Assembly (NCBI RefSeq): GCF_020740795.1
Contig: NC_067287.1
Location: forward strand, 33,969,501 to 34,033,500
Reading direction: 5' to 3'
DNA length: 64,000 nucleotides
Source: Apus apus
Lineage: Eukaryota; Chordata; Aves; Apodiformes; Apodidae
Shown here: positions 1-14,817 of the stretch, piece after piece
Layout: each line of letters begins with the position of its first letter
Numbering within the stretch: position 1 is the first letter of the stretch
The notes under the pieces: model-generated
The model's database searches: none
Told to the model about the DNA's origin: nothing
Seen by the model: only the letters and a program-made list of their open reading frames with translations
Translations under genes and position numbers: made by a program

Positions 1-3000
1 AATCAACCTAAAAATAACCTCTGCTTATGCATTATGTCCTGCAGTACAGTAAATTGCCACAGCCATCTGCATCCCAGACCTCAGATGAACCCTTTCAAGG
101 CATGGTCCTTCCAGAGAAATATCAGCTCAGTATTAATTACAGAAATGTGCACAAAAACTCTTCAGTACAGCCAGTTCCATGACATGAAATGAGCTTTCTT
201 TGGATTGCAAGTCAATGGCAGCCCACAACAAAGCATGTTATAAAGCTATCTGGAGATTGACTAAATAAAGATGAAGATAAAAATCTATACACTGCATTCT
301 AATTTTCTTTTCAACAAAGATTGACTTGAGAAGGGCTAAAATGCTTTTAGCCCTGTTGCCTACATGACTTCGTGTATCCACACATCATAAAAATACTTGT
401 CATTTGATTAGGAGTCAGGAAGAGACAGCAGCTTCTGGAAATTCATGTTGCTTTTCTTCCTCAGCTCCATTCCCTGTTAGTGGAGCTTTTCATACGTCCA
501 GAGGATGATTAAAGGCCGAGATACTTCAGCTCAAGGCACTGATGAGGCACAGAGATGGTGCTCTGGTGTGTTCCTTCCTTCCCAAGGTGAGTTCACGGAC
601 ACACAAATAATTCCTATACCTTCCTGTACTCAAAATTGGGCTTATCCTTCTGTTTATCTGCCATGTTATCACAGTCCTTAAAAAGCTTTCCGAGTGCATT
701 TACAGAGAAGACAACCATTACTAAGAGGTCTGCTGGGTGCTCCCTTGAAAAACAAATCCCTCCAGAACCCAGCAGTTGTTTCTGCCTGTCAGAGGGCCAC
801 GGACTTCATGGACACATTTCCTCATCTCCAGGAGCCCACCCAACAGCCAGGCTTTGGGCAGACAAACCCCTAACTTGCCCAAAGGCACCGCATTTTGAAG
901 TGCCACACTGGTCTCATAAGCTTGCCATGGACACACATATTTTATCTTGCAAATCCTGGAAGTGATGTGTACAGGCTGCAAATTTAACATGAAAAAAGGA
1001 GTATCTCTCACAGATCACCCACAGCCGTGCGAGAGGTACTCATTTGGAATTCTCCAATAATTGTAAAGGGCCCCTTGAGAAGAACAAATAAGCCCTGCCA
1101 TGTTTCCTAATCTTGCTACACTAGTTATAGAGAGAAATGTTCACTCCTAATGATGACACAAAAGCTGCTGTAAGCTTTTCTTCTGCAACGCTGCTGCTTG
1201 TATCAGCTATTATTCAGTTATTCCATCCTAACAGAGAAGAATAATTTTTGTGCTTTTCATTCTTCCTCCCAGAGGGCAACAGATGTAATGACTTATTCCC
1301 TGTCTGGCACATTAAGGCTTGAAAAATTAATGCAGTGCTGCTGAGATTTCCACTTGCCACTTTACTTAGAGTGCCAAAGCTTTGAATTTCAGTGAAAAAA
1401 AAAATAAAGTAATAAAAAGCTTATTTTAAGTTTGTTAATGTACTTGTCTGCTTTAATGCCTTTCTGAGGTTTCCACAACATAAGAATTCCAGTCACTAAT
1501 CTTCCTGAATTTCTTTTGCTTCTAAGCTATTACTCTACTGTCTAATTGAGACCTCTCACATTTCACAATTCTGACATGCCAACTGAAATTTAAATGCTAT
1601 TACCAACCACATTATGGTAAAAAACAAGCAGCTGAGAATACCAAATTAACATAGATATGCTTGCTTGCAATGTTTTATTTATCAGGCCACTCACAAAAAA
1701 TCATCAGCCACATGACTCCTGTCACATACTGCTCTGTACATGCTACCTCATGCTTTAGACCCAGGCTTATCCATTCCTTCAAAAATACTGTCCAGTTACA
1801 TATATTTTGTAAGAGAGAGCAGTAGTTCAAACCAAATTTCACCTGCACTTTATTGCTTTTGGCTCGAACTGTCCCTTTGGAAGCAGCAAGAAAAGCAAAT
1901 ATTGCAGCTCCTGAGTGCAGCTTGCCTTGACACAACATTTGCAGCATCAAACCATAGCCCATCTGGTTGTAGATTCCTTCACAGAGGTTCCAAAGGATGT
2001 TGCAGGCAAAAATGCAGTGTGTATTCCTTTGGAGAAGTGCAGGGGATGGGTTTAAGTAAGCCTATAGGGTTTCCTCTCGATTAGCACTGTCTAATCACTC
2101 ATGTCACACATCTTCAGCAGGCACATCTACAAACTGGCTACCTTTGCAAATAATGAACATACCCATATCAGCTGATTGTAGTGAAAGAAAAAGGCAAAGA
2201 GGGTGCATTGAAGAACACTATGAACAAAATCCGAGCTGGAAACTACTTCTCCTCCAAAAATAACGCAGAAGCTTTTTCTGCCCTCTCCCAGAGAAAAAGC
2301 AATTAAACAAGCCCCTGATTTAGACTTCTTTTGTGCAGAAGGCAGTTCTTAGTGTCAGAAGCTTCACCCAAAAGGACAGGGTGGAAAGCCTCAAACCAAA
2401 TATACAGGTTCAGAATGTCTCAGCAGTTACAGGAAAAGGAAGTCCCAGGCTCTCTTCCCTAGCACTGTAGAGCATTTGTTAATGCTACTGCTTCATATAT
2501 TCCAAGTCTGCAAGCACGGGAACCAGCATGAACTGCACATCAGGCTGTTCTTTCACTCCTCCATCGAGCCACTGGGCTCTCCTTCCCTCCTTAGGTGGAA
2601 ATCATCAAGTCATTTCTCCTTTGCCCTCCAGGCTGCTGGCTGAGCCCCAGAGAGCACTGAGTGTTAAAGAGCGCAGAGTTCATATTTCCAGTCTCTGGCA
2701 GTGCTTGCTCCTTTGCTCCACAGAGAGGGATCTCTGTTTCCTTAAAAGCTGGCTTTGCTGATTCAGGCTTCTTCATCTCGGCAGATTTCAGTTCAGAGTT
2801 TGATCTATCAGCATCAAAGACACCCTTCTGTTCAGAGCATGCCTCAGCGATCAGACAATAAGCAGCAGAAAAGTTTCAAATGAGGCTAGTCGTTCCCCAG
2901 GAGACCCAAGGCAATTAATAACATGTTTTTCTGCAAGGAGCGAAGCTAATGAAGCCTGATTTCCTACACATCTGAGACATTCATCTTCTATCCTCTCTGT

Positions 3001-5784
3001 AAACTCTTAACCCAGTTTCTACTGTAAAATGAGCTCCTCTGCCTCATGCCTCCCATCTCACCTGCCAATCTCCCCTTACCCAATTCCTTCTTTATCTTAC
3101 TGCGACAAACAACCTTCTCGTTCAAACAGTCATCTTTGACAAACATCGTCCACCTTCCTCTGGTTCTTACCAGAACCTCCACAGGGTCCTCCTCTTCCTC
3201 TGTGCACATTGATTTTGCCCATCACTTGCAAGATGACACAAACCGTAACTAGCCCGGAGCCACGTGGGTGCTCGTGAGCCAGCAAACTGCTGCCAAGCAG
3301 AACGAGGAACGTTTGCACCTTCAGCAAAAAGCGTGTGAAAACACACACCAAACTAGCAATTCTAATGAAAACCATCAGCACTTCACAGCTACAAGACCTC
3401 ACTGAACCCACGGTTGCCAAGTTAGGCTGAAACAGGCCTATGAATACAGAAGTTTTCTGGAAGCACTGGACAGGCGAGACAGAAGGAGCAAGAAGAAACA
3501 GTGTAATTGCAAATGTTTTTCTTTGAAATCCAGGCAAACAAAAGAACAGAAGTGTTTCAAGAGATCAGCTGTGACCCTGGCTCAGTCACATCTATTGATC
3601 AGGATCGATAGGAACAACTGCAGTTGTGACTCTGACCATTTTATTTTTTCCGATAAAAAAGAGGAAACTGCAATTTTATTAACACCTGGATCATGATAGC
3701 TGACTGCCATTTAAAATAATTAACATTAAAGTTAGAAGATGAACAGAAGCTGATCAGACTGACACTGAAGAGACTCTAAAAAATTAAAGCAATTTGGTTC
3801 CCCTCAACTGTGTGATTAAACTGGATTTTATTCTCTAGCAAATTAATGGGTAATCACTTTCATTTAGAGTTGCTCACCAGCCTTTTTAAGCCAACATCTG
3901 ACCCAACCTACAAACCAACACACCTGCCATTAGCCAGGATTTAGAACAAGCTGCACAGATTTAAGTGTCCATTATTTATGGAACTACCTAATGACACCTC
4001 CCACCTATTTTCTCAATCAACTGCACTGTACCTTGTCTTCCATCATGTGCTATTGTCAACAGTTTCAAGTGAAATCTAAGCAGACTTTGCAAACTAGTCT
4101 CTCAAGGGAAGAGTTTCCATTTAGCAGGGACATGGAATAGTCTACATGAGAGGTTGCCTACCTTCCAGTCAATGGCTTTCTTACAGGTCATGACATCTTG
4201 TGATTGCTGCTGATTGTAACACCGTCTCATGACTCGTTTGCAGATTTCTCTTTCTTGTTATTATGAAATCAATCCTTCAGCTAAAAAAAAAAAAAAAAAA
4301 AAAAGACCAAATGAGCATAACATCACTAAGAGCACAGCACTGGACAATTCAGACCACAGATTCAAAGAAGTTTGACTTAGTTTTGGTTGGGATATTTTTC
4401 CAGATACAAACTGTCATAGAGATAGAAATCAGCAATATTAACTGCATATTTCTATGCATATACATATATAATTTCATATATCATATATACTAACCAATGT
4501 TGACACTAAGGCATACACCTTCTGCAAAGAACCTGGAATAAATGTCCTAATTTTCTGTAATTCTCCCAGACATACCACACTTACTAAACAGGACTATGGC
4601 TGTCCTGTTGATTTCTGCTGTGATCAATTAAAATTGAGTAAACAGATGTTGCTCTTCTGATCAGGACATTGACACCTTTGTATTTAGTGCTCTAACTACA
4701 GGAATTGCAGAACTGCATCTTCCTCTGAGGAGAGAAAACTTCTGATATGGCTCATTCACACCACTTAAGAGATCTACTTGGAGTCTTCTGTTAAGTTGTT
4801 ATTAAAAAGGAAGATGGTCATGCCCTAGTTTTAAACTAGCTGACCACAGGACCTGCAAATCAGTATGTTTCTTGAAGGTGAACAGAAATACCATTAAACA
4901 GGGAACAGTTTCTTTGTTTATTTTATTTCAAGCTGTGAGCTCGTTCTAAACCAAGGAGAAAAAGACAGATGCAACCAATGGCTTCACTAAGAAGAAATTT
5001 AATACCAACTCAGACAAGGAATCAAAAGCAAAACAAGGTGAAAGGAGAAAAGAGAGAGACCACAAATTAAATAATTTAGTTTATCTCAGTCATGTCCTAG
5101 GTTGACATCTGTCTAGTGCAAAATTGCACTACATTATAGTCATTGACTAGTAGCTTTTGTATTTGTAGAAAATAAATGTTTGTGAGAACAAAGAGATTAC
5201 TTAATTTTCAAGACAGAGTTCTGGCAAATGAATTTCTTAAACATCTGCAAAGCCAAGGAGAAATATTTCACAGCAGCAGTGATGGAAAAGCTCTGACTGA
5301 AGATTTACAAACCATGTGTGAAACTATTTCAGACAGTTCTTAATCACTAGCTTAAAAATCAGCAGGCACTCTGAATGTCACTGGTATCCAGGTGAAAGTC
5401 ACACATATTGCAAAGGATTGTGTTTGGGTTTTTTTTAATTGGCAATGCTTGAAATGGATATGAGAGATTTTGTAGTGTATCAGAAAGGTGCAGAAAACAT
5501 AGAAGTGACAGAGAGCCAACACTGTGCTCCCTGCAGATCAGCCCTTTCACAAAACATGGACTGAAACACTGGAAAAGTTCGAGAATGTTTTGCTTTAAAA
5601 GGTGAGGGAGGGAAATAATATTTTCATCATCAACTCTCTCCAAACTTGAAGAATAAAAAGTCTCTAGAAAAGGGGAGGGAAGAGGAGAGGACACCAAGGT
5701 GAAAAGGAAAAAGGAAACGAAAACAACTTACGGACCCTTCTAAGACCCTACAGTGAAGCTGTTTGTGAAAGATTCCAAACAACC
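1..5784. other. AT-rich intergenic stretch, no gene recognised
   Basis: I see no convincing coding exon, RNA gene or full mobile element here. Open frames are short, lie on both strands and show no recognisable domain. The stretch includes an uninterrupted run of 22 A at 4283-4304 and one weak exon-like segment on the minus strand (4162-4257) described in the findings. If synteny with mammals holds, this is the intergenic DNA downstream of ZNF804A. Confidence 0.6.
4283..4304 (+). repeat. poly(A) run, 22 nt
   Basis: Uninterrupted A22. It could be the tail of an old retroposed sequence, but I see no clear source transcript upstream and no obvious target-site duplication. On the other strand it would be a polypyrimidine tract followed by AG. 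Confidence 0.9.
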
Positions 5785-6165
5785 TCTTTATGATTAAAGG
5801 GACCTTCAACTGTCTGCTCGCATAACCCCCCTGCAATGACCAGGGACACCTTCAACTACCACCTCTGGGCAATCTGTTCCAGTGTTTCACTACCCTCACA
5901 GTAAAAAATTTCTTCTGACTATCTAGTCTGTATCTATCCTCTTCCAGCTTAAAACCATTACCCCTTGTCGTATTGTAACAGGCCCTACTAAAAAGTCTGT
6001 TCCCATCTTTCTTATAAGCCCCCTTCTAAGTATTGAAAGGCTGCAATAAGGTCCCCATGGAGCCTTCTCTTCTCCAGGACGAACAAGGCCAACTGTCCCA
6101 GCCTTTCCTCATAGGAGAGCTATTCCATCACACTGGTCATTTTTGTGGCCTTCCTCTGGAAGCTT
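5785..6165 (-). mobile_element. CR1 LINE 3' fragment, antisense, eroded
   Basis: The plus strand reads as the complement of a CR1 3' region. Landmarks in order are 'agggacaccttcaacta', 'ctgggcaatctgttccagtg', 'ctcacagtaaaaaatttcttct', 'taaaaccattaccccttgtc', then the 'ccttctcttctccagg' and 'tttcctcataggagag' segments. This order is that of avian CR1 read from its 3' end inward. The copy has many substitutions and small indels and lacks a clear terminal tail, so it is an old, 5'-truncated insertion with no coding capacity. Confidence 0.85.
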
Positions 6166-9100
6166 CCCTGCCTCAGGAAACCCTAAGGGACATTTCCAAC
6201 ACAGGCCTGGCATACAGAGGGGATATTTTAAAACACTCAGCACCTAAGCGTTTCAAGAAACCTAAATGAACCAGATTATTTCTTAAAAATACTCCCGGAC
6301 CAGACTCAGCTGGACAATCCTCATGAGCCTGATTGTTTGCTCCAGCTGTCCCCCACAGATGCCTCAGCTCCTGCCACGGAGTGCGGCGGGTTGCAGGGAC
6401 ACAGCTCAGATCCTGCATCAAACAGCCAACACAAGCTTAGGGCAGCCACTGAAATACCTGTTCAAAACAGATTGGCTTTAAAATGAAACAATCCCTGATT
6501 GCTTTTGAAATTCCACCAGCTCTCCTTCAAGCACTTCTTACAACAAAAAATAAATCAAAAAAATATTTCCAGTTGCTACAGGAAGGCACCTGCAGTTTTC
6601 TCTCTCCTTTCTTTCTCTCTTTCCTTCTTTAAGAATAACCAGAACTCGAAAGAACCACAAAATCTTCAATGAGTTCCCTGTTTCTACAATCCAAAACATG
6701 AAAACATTACCTCAAATACAAATATGGCCACGATTCCTACTTAATGGTGTTTCAAAGGAGGCCAAAACAGTCTTAAAGCATAACTAGTTGTACAGACCAT
6801 CACTTGCAACGTGCAGAGCGTTACGGCATAATTTATGTTTATTAGGCTTTGTGAGGTGCAATAAATCATTGTTTTCATTTGCAGAGCATTATTACAGGAG
6901 TGACTGAACTGAAGAAATCCTTCCTCATGGCCTATAGGAGCGAAAGGTTAATGGCATAATGAATTCCCATAAAACAAATAGTAGACTTTCACCATCCTTC
7001 AGCCAGCAGGTGGTAAATTAGCAGGTAATAAAGTGTGCATGCAATCTGCATTCACAGGCCAATAAATAATAGTCAGGGGCTAGTTTTACCTGCTCTACTT
7101 GACAGTGCATTACTGGGAGTATATAGCTCCACAGCAGCTAGGAAAGGTACAGTGAGCCAAAGGGAGCTGATTTTGCAGTAGCCTGACTTTTAGCACTGAT
7201 ATATGTCAGATATTACCAGAGAAGCATACTTAGAATATTATAGCAATGCTCATAAATTCCACATCATGCTATAATCAAGTACTGCTTCTACATGTGGCAA
7301 ATGCACATTTCTGTGGTCCCTTCAGCTTGTGACATTTACTCTGCCATCCTATTAATACTGGTGGCATTTCATTCTGGTAATGGCACAGCAGAGGAAAAAA
7401 AAAACCAACAGCGAAAAACTTAACATGTAGCACCACTCTGAAAGCCAAGAAAAAACCCTCCTAAAATCATAGTCTAACTCTCACTGTGAAAATTAAACAT
7501 GTTATCATTGTACTTCTGCAAATGGACATTAATTATCCATTCAGCCTACAAGACTTGTGTCATGTGTTGATGCTTTCCAGCTACAAGAAATACTGCTACA
7601 TGGCAGTGCACTTAAATCAAGGTATTATTAACATGGAAGTACCTTTTATATTATTATTATTAATTTTGACTGTATCCTTTGCTCTAACCAGTCTCAGCTT
7701 TTCTTTTTCCAGTATTGGAGGAGAGCAGACTCCCAGTTAATTCCCTGTTATTGATGGTTCTGTACTACACAAGTCAGGATACAAGACTTGTGTAAGGGGC
7801 ATTGTAGTGAATCCCAATGCTGAAACTAAATTCAGCAGCTTTGTTGCAGTTGGGTTTTGTTCTGTATTTCCTGGGAAAAGAAGTATTTTCTGACAGGTAG
7901 CTGGAGGTTTGGGATACTATTTGAAATCCTTTCACCCTAAAGAGAAGATGGGTAAGATGTGTGAGGGCATCAGCACATTGGTCTCTCCAGACTGAACAGA
8001 TCATACGGTGACTTGTGAAAACCTCATTCTGAGTCCAATGGACCTTGCAACCCAATCAGCCTCAGAGGCTTGTCTACACTGCAAAATGAAACTGCTGAAG
8101 TAAGCCAAGTGGCACCAACTGAACAAGACCCTAGGTCTCCTCAGGGCTCCAGTGGTCTTAAAACATAATTACTGCTAGGGTTTGATATTTTTTCCTGAAA
8201 ATCACCTGCAGCACAAGGCCTGCAGAGTGGGCAGAGTGCTGCTTCTCTAGCACACGGAGGTGGGAGAGGGAGTCTAGCCTGCTGGGACAGTGATGGGGGC
8301 CAGTGGGAAGAGCTCACACCTCTGGCCAGGCTTCCTAGGGATGCTGTCTGCAACAAGCAGCCCAAATCACTCTCCAGAGTTGCTGCAGAAACTGATCCTG
8401 GGCACAAGTCAGGATAATGTCGTAGCTAATTGCAAAGCCCCCTCTTAAATGTATATATCTATACTTATTTTTACTAATTTTGCTAACTGATTTTATTACA
8501 TTCAGGGCAGTTAATTCTGTGTCATGTAAGTTTACAGGTATCTGCTGAGAGATGAAAAACTCATATTAAAGCTCTTAGCATTAGCACACATAACATTCTC
8601 ATTTGTGAGCTGATTAAAAGGAACAAAATCAAAAAAATCCAACAAAACAGATTAAAAATATTATCAATCAGACCCCAAGTATGTTACTTCTAGCTTTCAG
8701 GAAAACTTTGTCAGAATAAAACTTTAAAAAATTAAAAATTATCCTATGTATTATGGCAGTTGAGTGAGGGTATCAAAAATCACATTTCTCAAAGTGACAA
8801 AACACTACAAAAGCAAAAAAATGCCACCAAATTGCTACATTACACTGCTGTTTTGGTTAGAGTAACAACTCCCCTGTGCAACAACTATAGACAGATCAAG
8901 GAATACCATGCTTTAGTCCATACCATGTTCATTTTCCGTCGTTTGATTTTTCCATCACTCCAGACTCAGTTTAATATTAAGGTTCTGCTTATAGCAGTTT
9001 AAGTGACCAAAATGGCATATGTATATGTAATATGTAATATGTAATACAGGTAAATGGATCATGCTTTTTGTAAAGAAATCTTTACCCAAGGATGTCAGGA

Positions 9101-12100
9101 GGAATTGTTATCATTCACTCTCTGGTCATATTGTTGAAGGGACCTCTCACTGCTCCCATGTCCACATCAGTGCAGGTGCTGGAATTAATAGCGGCTTTTT
9201 AAAGAGTATTTATCACACTTCTAAATAGAGAACATGTGACTCAGCATGGGAGTTCAGGGCTTTTATCAGGTGATAAAATGGGACATTCAGGAGCCCTGCT
9301 GGGACAGGCAACCAGCTTTTAAAAATCCTTTCCTTACGCTCTGCTTTAAAAACCCATAACTGGAATTGGTATAAAAAGCAGAGAGGTGATTGTGGATTGC
9401 AGTGTTGCTCGAATTTTCAACATTGGCTTTTCTACCAGGACCATGCAGCAAGTCTGGGTGCATATAGTTGCACGTATTTTGAAATGGCCAGGACAACCCA
9501 CTCCCTTGCATTCAGCTTATTATTTTTAACCCCTGCTCAAGACAGTTTCTAAGTTGTGGGTTTTTTTTTTAGTAGGACGTAGTTTCCACCTGTGTACAAG
9601 GGTGGAAAAACATTTTGCAGGAAAAATATCCAACCGACCAACGACACATACTTCTTCCTTAGTTTTAGGTAATATCTACTTGTTGTAGACATCATGTTTC
9701 CAAATCATTAAACAAAGCACATTGTTTATGGTATCTTGCAGATATTAGCACCATACTTCTGTTCCTCTGTTGGCTGCGATTCTAAGACCCTCCTGCAAAG
9801 CTGCATCTAGGCTCAAATAATTTTGTCAAGAGAAATGTAACTATATTGCTTGTTGAAACTATGACTGGCACCTCAAAAATCTATCATGGAGCCTTTCAGA
9901 GCTGGGAGCTGAGGACAGGGAGCCATTTTGATGCTGCTGGCTGGAAGCCATGCCCTCAGACACCGGCACGGGGCGGTTGGACACGGCTTCCCAAATGCCT
10001 CCCTTCACTCAGCCCCATCTGCTGAGGTGGCACAGTGCCCACGTCCCTCAGATGGTGCCAGTTCTGCTCCGTGCCAAGCAAAATGAGTTTAGATGGGCAG
10101 TTTGTGAGCAGTCTCTCTTCTATAGAAAGTCCCTCCTCTCCGAGGGCAGCGACGCACAGGTGCCAAATGCCGCTTTACACTTGATTGCATCTGCTGGTCC
10201 TGAGCGTGGCAAAAGTGGAACACCTAAATGGAGATGGTAGCAAAGAGAGGACTCTGCATGTATGCTTGCCAAAAGACAGCCTATGCTCAAACATAAAGCC
10301 ATCAGAACAACACAGGGTATCCAGCTCCATGTTAAACTATACCACCTCAGAAGAGCCTCTTAAGGCTAATTCACAACCGACGATCAGGGAACAAAAAAGC
10401 CATGAGGGAGAAAAGGTCCAAGACACAGTTTTGCACATACCTGAAGGACTATAAAGCACCTGCAACACTATTACCCTTCCGTGATCTCCAGTATGTTTAC
10501 AGTGGAAGAATTAAAAATGTTAAGTTAAAATAAATTCAAATGCAAAGACACATGGAAAAAAAACCCAGCCCAAGTCTCAACTAGAAATTTCTTATCCTGT
10601 CTTCCATTTGCCTGCAGAGATGTTGATGCTCTTCTCATTCTCTTAATGGGCCATCATGTTAAATAGTTGGCTATTTCAGACCTTATAAATAGAAAAAACA
10701 TCACGTTTCTTTCCCTCTAAAGCAAAATATTAAAACCATTTAGACACTCACCTCAAAAGACAAAGGTGTTTACTGATAATTTTTTTCCTGCATTTTCCTC
10801 CCTGTCTGACCTCACTTCGTGATAAGCTTCTGGAATTCATTTTTTTTTCCCCTCAGAGGCTATAAATCATAATGGATTAGAAAGAAATGTCATTTAATTG
10901 TATTTTTTGCAGATCAATACGAGGTTTCCGTTGCATTAAGAACCACATACACACACTAAGAAACAGGCCATCCATAAAAAGGAAACAATGCTGTCTAGAC
11001 AAGGCTCAGAAAGGTGTCCCTGGTGGTGCTCATCAGCTCATTTTTCCCCCTCCTGAGATGGGGAAAAAGACTAAAACAGAAAAAATGTTGCCTCTAGCTT
11101 GCCACTCCCTGGAGAAGTTGTGAGTCCAGGAAATTCTTCCCGTGTTTGTATAAAGAACAATACACAAAAATTTAATTAATACACCCTAGACCAGCTAATC
11201 TCTTCCAGATGCTTTGTTTGCAATAATCAATAAACTCTTCCCAGTTCTTTCTCACTCTCTCTGCCCTTTTTGTCCATCTGTCTCTATTTATTCTACATCC
11301 CAGACCATGAGGATAGACATACTGACTCGTGGCAAAACTTACCCAGCCCCTATTCTGCTCTGGCAAGACCCTGAGGGGACTCTTTGAGCAAACACAGATA
11401 AAGATGCTTCCTACAGTGGCCTATTAGTAATTGGTCATGATAGATGTTAATCTTTCAGAGAGTTTCACCTCTTCAGTTTTGCAGTCTAATTTTTCTTTAG
11501 CTAAGGTTTTCACAAGAGATTTTTCACAGCATTTTTTATAACAGAGGAAGTGTATTATTTTGTTAACACTTTGTATTTCAAGAAAAAAAAAAACTTTACA
11601 AAATCTCTTCTTTTACTCTAGGTGTCTGTAATATATTTAAAATGTTTGCATCTTGTCTGAAAGAAGTGTTATCCTATTCACAGATGAGGTGGCAAGAACA
11701 CAGAGAGGCAGCCAGAGCACATTACTCACCATTTTCTCACCTAAACTGTTTATGAAACTTGCACTTCAAAGGAGAGGAATCCATTGCATGATGATACTGC
11801 CAGGAGACAGCAGGAGACCCACAGTCTGAACTTACATAGAATCCCGGGCAGGGGTGGCTGTGGGTCCCTGGTGAGGTAAGTTAGGGGCCTGAGTGCCTCT
11901 CCAGGTCTTCTTTTAGCTATGCAGTCTGCTCAGTTGATACTGGATGGCATCAGTCATTCATTCAAGGGAAATGTTTCTGTCATTCACCAAGACTTCTGTC
12001 TGCTGAAAGCCTTGTCCTTTTCAAGAACTGTCCCCGACACTTTCCTGTGCTGATCCTGCTAGTCCTTAAATATGTAAACCATTTTGGCACATCCAAGTCA

Positions 12101-14817
12101 TTCCCCCAACTCCCCATAAAGTTCTCTTTCTTCTTCACTTTCTTATTAGGTCATTTTTATCTTCTCAACCTGAGATACACCCATCCTGTCTCCAAAACAG
12201 CTCTGATGAGGCCAAGTTTTAAAACTCGTTTCCATGACCCTATCTCACCCTGAGTCCAATGCTATTCAACTCAACGGGAAGACTAAAAAAAGGTCTTACT
12301 GGTTTTACCAGGAAGTGAATCAAGCATGTGATCTCAGAACTGCTGAAGCTCCTATGTTAATTCCTGGCAGTCCAGCAATATTGAAGCAACACTTAAGTAC
12401 CAATACTGTTTACTTTTAGGCAAGCGTTAGCAGTTCTATTGCTCTCAGAAAGACTTTAGCACATACTTAAATTTAAGGATAAGATGAAGTACTTTCCTGA
12501 GTATATATTACAGCTGCTTTTAATTATAATAATTTGTTCATGTGTCTTTTACACTGTTGCTATATATCACTAACGTTGAGTTGCCAATAGCTGCTAGCAT
12601 TTCTGCTCTTTCAGGATGCTGCTTACTTCATCAGCACAGACTGTGCTGCAGTTTTCATTCTCCCAAACAGCCTGACTTTATGACTCTGTTCATTTCACAC
12701 CTGGCAACACAGAAAATGCAGAGGTAATAGAGGGGAAATCCTTTAACAATCAGTAAAATGACTAGAACTGCAGTGGTGATGTGTGTTATTTTCTCAAGCA
12801 CCAATAAAATGCATGTGAATTTTCAAGGGAACTACAAGTCATTGTTTGCTACTGTGACATGCCAGCATATGCTCATGTTATCATTTAATAATCTGGAAGA
12901 CAGCACTCATCATAGCCCTCACAGAGCCAAATACCAGGAAGGCAGGTGCTGCAATACAAAGTAACTCCATGTGAAAGGTGTAACACGCTGTTGATGTTAA
13001 CAGCAGATTTTATGCAGACATACCTAGACACAAAAGCTCATGAACATATATAGGCATATAAATGCATGCCCTTCTATTGCTTAGAACAGTGAAAAAGCAC
13101 AGAAGAGACTTTTACCTGAAACCTGATGGAAAGCTTAGGCTCTCGAAAATAAATCCAGTAATGGCTTGGTAGAATTTCATGTTTGTGGTTTCATGATGTT
13201 TACTTGGTCACAGCGTCTTCTATCTTAGTCTTCTCTAGCAATGACACATCTCTTCCTGACACTGGAAAGATAAAAGGTATGCTTTTATTTAGGAACATTA
13301 AGTAAAACTAAGCTTTACATTACTTATGCTCAATAAATAATACATGTTTACTAAATGTGAATACATTTTTATTAATTAAATTTGATAAGATTAAATTAAT
13401 AAATTCCTAAAAACTCCGAACTGCTCACATAACAGACATGGGTGAGTATATAAAGCTTTTGGGAGAGAAAAATGTGTTATTTTAGTGATATTTTATATAT
13501 AGTTCTTAACCCATTGCTTCTAATAAAGGCTCTTGCCTTAAAAACACCCTTCCAAAAATGTCATGTGCAGAGAAACAAAGTGTATACTCTAATGACTTTA
13601 TGCCTTCTTTTTTTTCAGGGAAGGGCAAGCCTGTAGGGGCCTTAGGGAAGGCAGGAAACAAATGTCATCTTTCTTTTCATATGATTGTATACCCATGTGC
13701 TTTATGTAATCAGAATGAATACTTCAATTTGCTACATGTTTAGCTGGAAGAATAGAAGGCATATGGAAAAAGGGCCCCAGGGGCAAATGATCTCACTCAC
13801 CTGGAAAACAATGTGTGTGTTAATAGAGTAATTTGTTAATTAAAGATTCTAAGATGTCCACCAAAGTCATTTATTTCTGAATTACCACTTCCTAGAGTTA
13901 AACAAGATCCCTGGTAAAATGTAATTAGAAACTCTATTTTTCCTCTGCCTCAGTTGTTCCTGAGTGCAATCAATTTGACAAGTATCCCAAGAGTTACCTC
14001 AGCAGCAGATGGTCTATGCACAAGCCCAATCAGCACCGTGCACCAAGAACAAAAGAGATAAAACAATTTCACGCCTGTCGCTACAGCTCTAAGATACAGT
14101 GCTGTATTGAATTACCTTCAAATTAAACTCCCTACTGGCAGTGGAAGACAAAACGGGAACAACTGCAGAAAAAAGAATAAATTCTCATTTATAAGACTAC
14201 AAGCACAATGAATTTGTTTTTTTCAGGAATGCTTAAAACATAGGTGCTGTTTTTTCAGCTCGTGGTAGCAAGTATGAGTACTTGGCCATGAGGATCTACC
14301 TAGCAGCAGATTCCCCTGATACCTAGGAATACTTTCCATTTCAACTATGCAGCAGCCCCTTAGAAAACTGATAGCTGACTAGGTTTTTAAAGAAATTATC
14401 AAAGAGTTACTGTGTTCCATGTTGAGAACCCTCCTAACTCTGTTTTGTTCGGTTATAGTTTTTAAAAAGGAACAAACACAAATTACTACCTTGCACTTCA
14501 GATCAGTAATATGAAACAAACACATAAGTAACCCACAGGTGTGTGCTATTCAGCAAAGTCCTAATCTCCCAGGCTTTCCAGGGGGCTTTGCAGGTTGCTA
14601 TGGCAGGAAGAAGGAAGAATTGTTCTGGTAGAAATCACTCTGTTTGGCTCTGACTCCTGCTGCTGCTGCTGTTGGCTGTGTTCCCAGGTTTATCCCTACC
14701 GTGGCACTTGGTCCTCCATCCTCCCTGAGGTAGGAACAACAAAAGATGAAAGAAACTTGTATTGTGGAGTGCTAGGGGCCTGGGGTTGTTTTACAGAAGT
14801 CCAGTTCCAGGTGCAAA
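6166..14817. other. AT-rich intergenic stretch, no gene recognised
   Basis: No supported gene. A slightly GC-richer patch at about 9880-10240 has a 96-codon open frame on the plus strand without recognisable features. The segment around 6790-7110 is rich in homeodomain-type TAAT cores and is listed in the findings as a possible conserved noncoding element. The rest is unique AT-rich DNA. Confidence 0.55.
9020..9046. repeat. short (TATGTAA)n simple repeat
   Basis: About three tandem copies of a 7-9 bp unit (tatgtaa-type) follow a gtatat stretch. This is a minor microsatellite. Confidence 0.7.
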
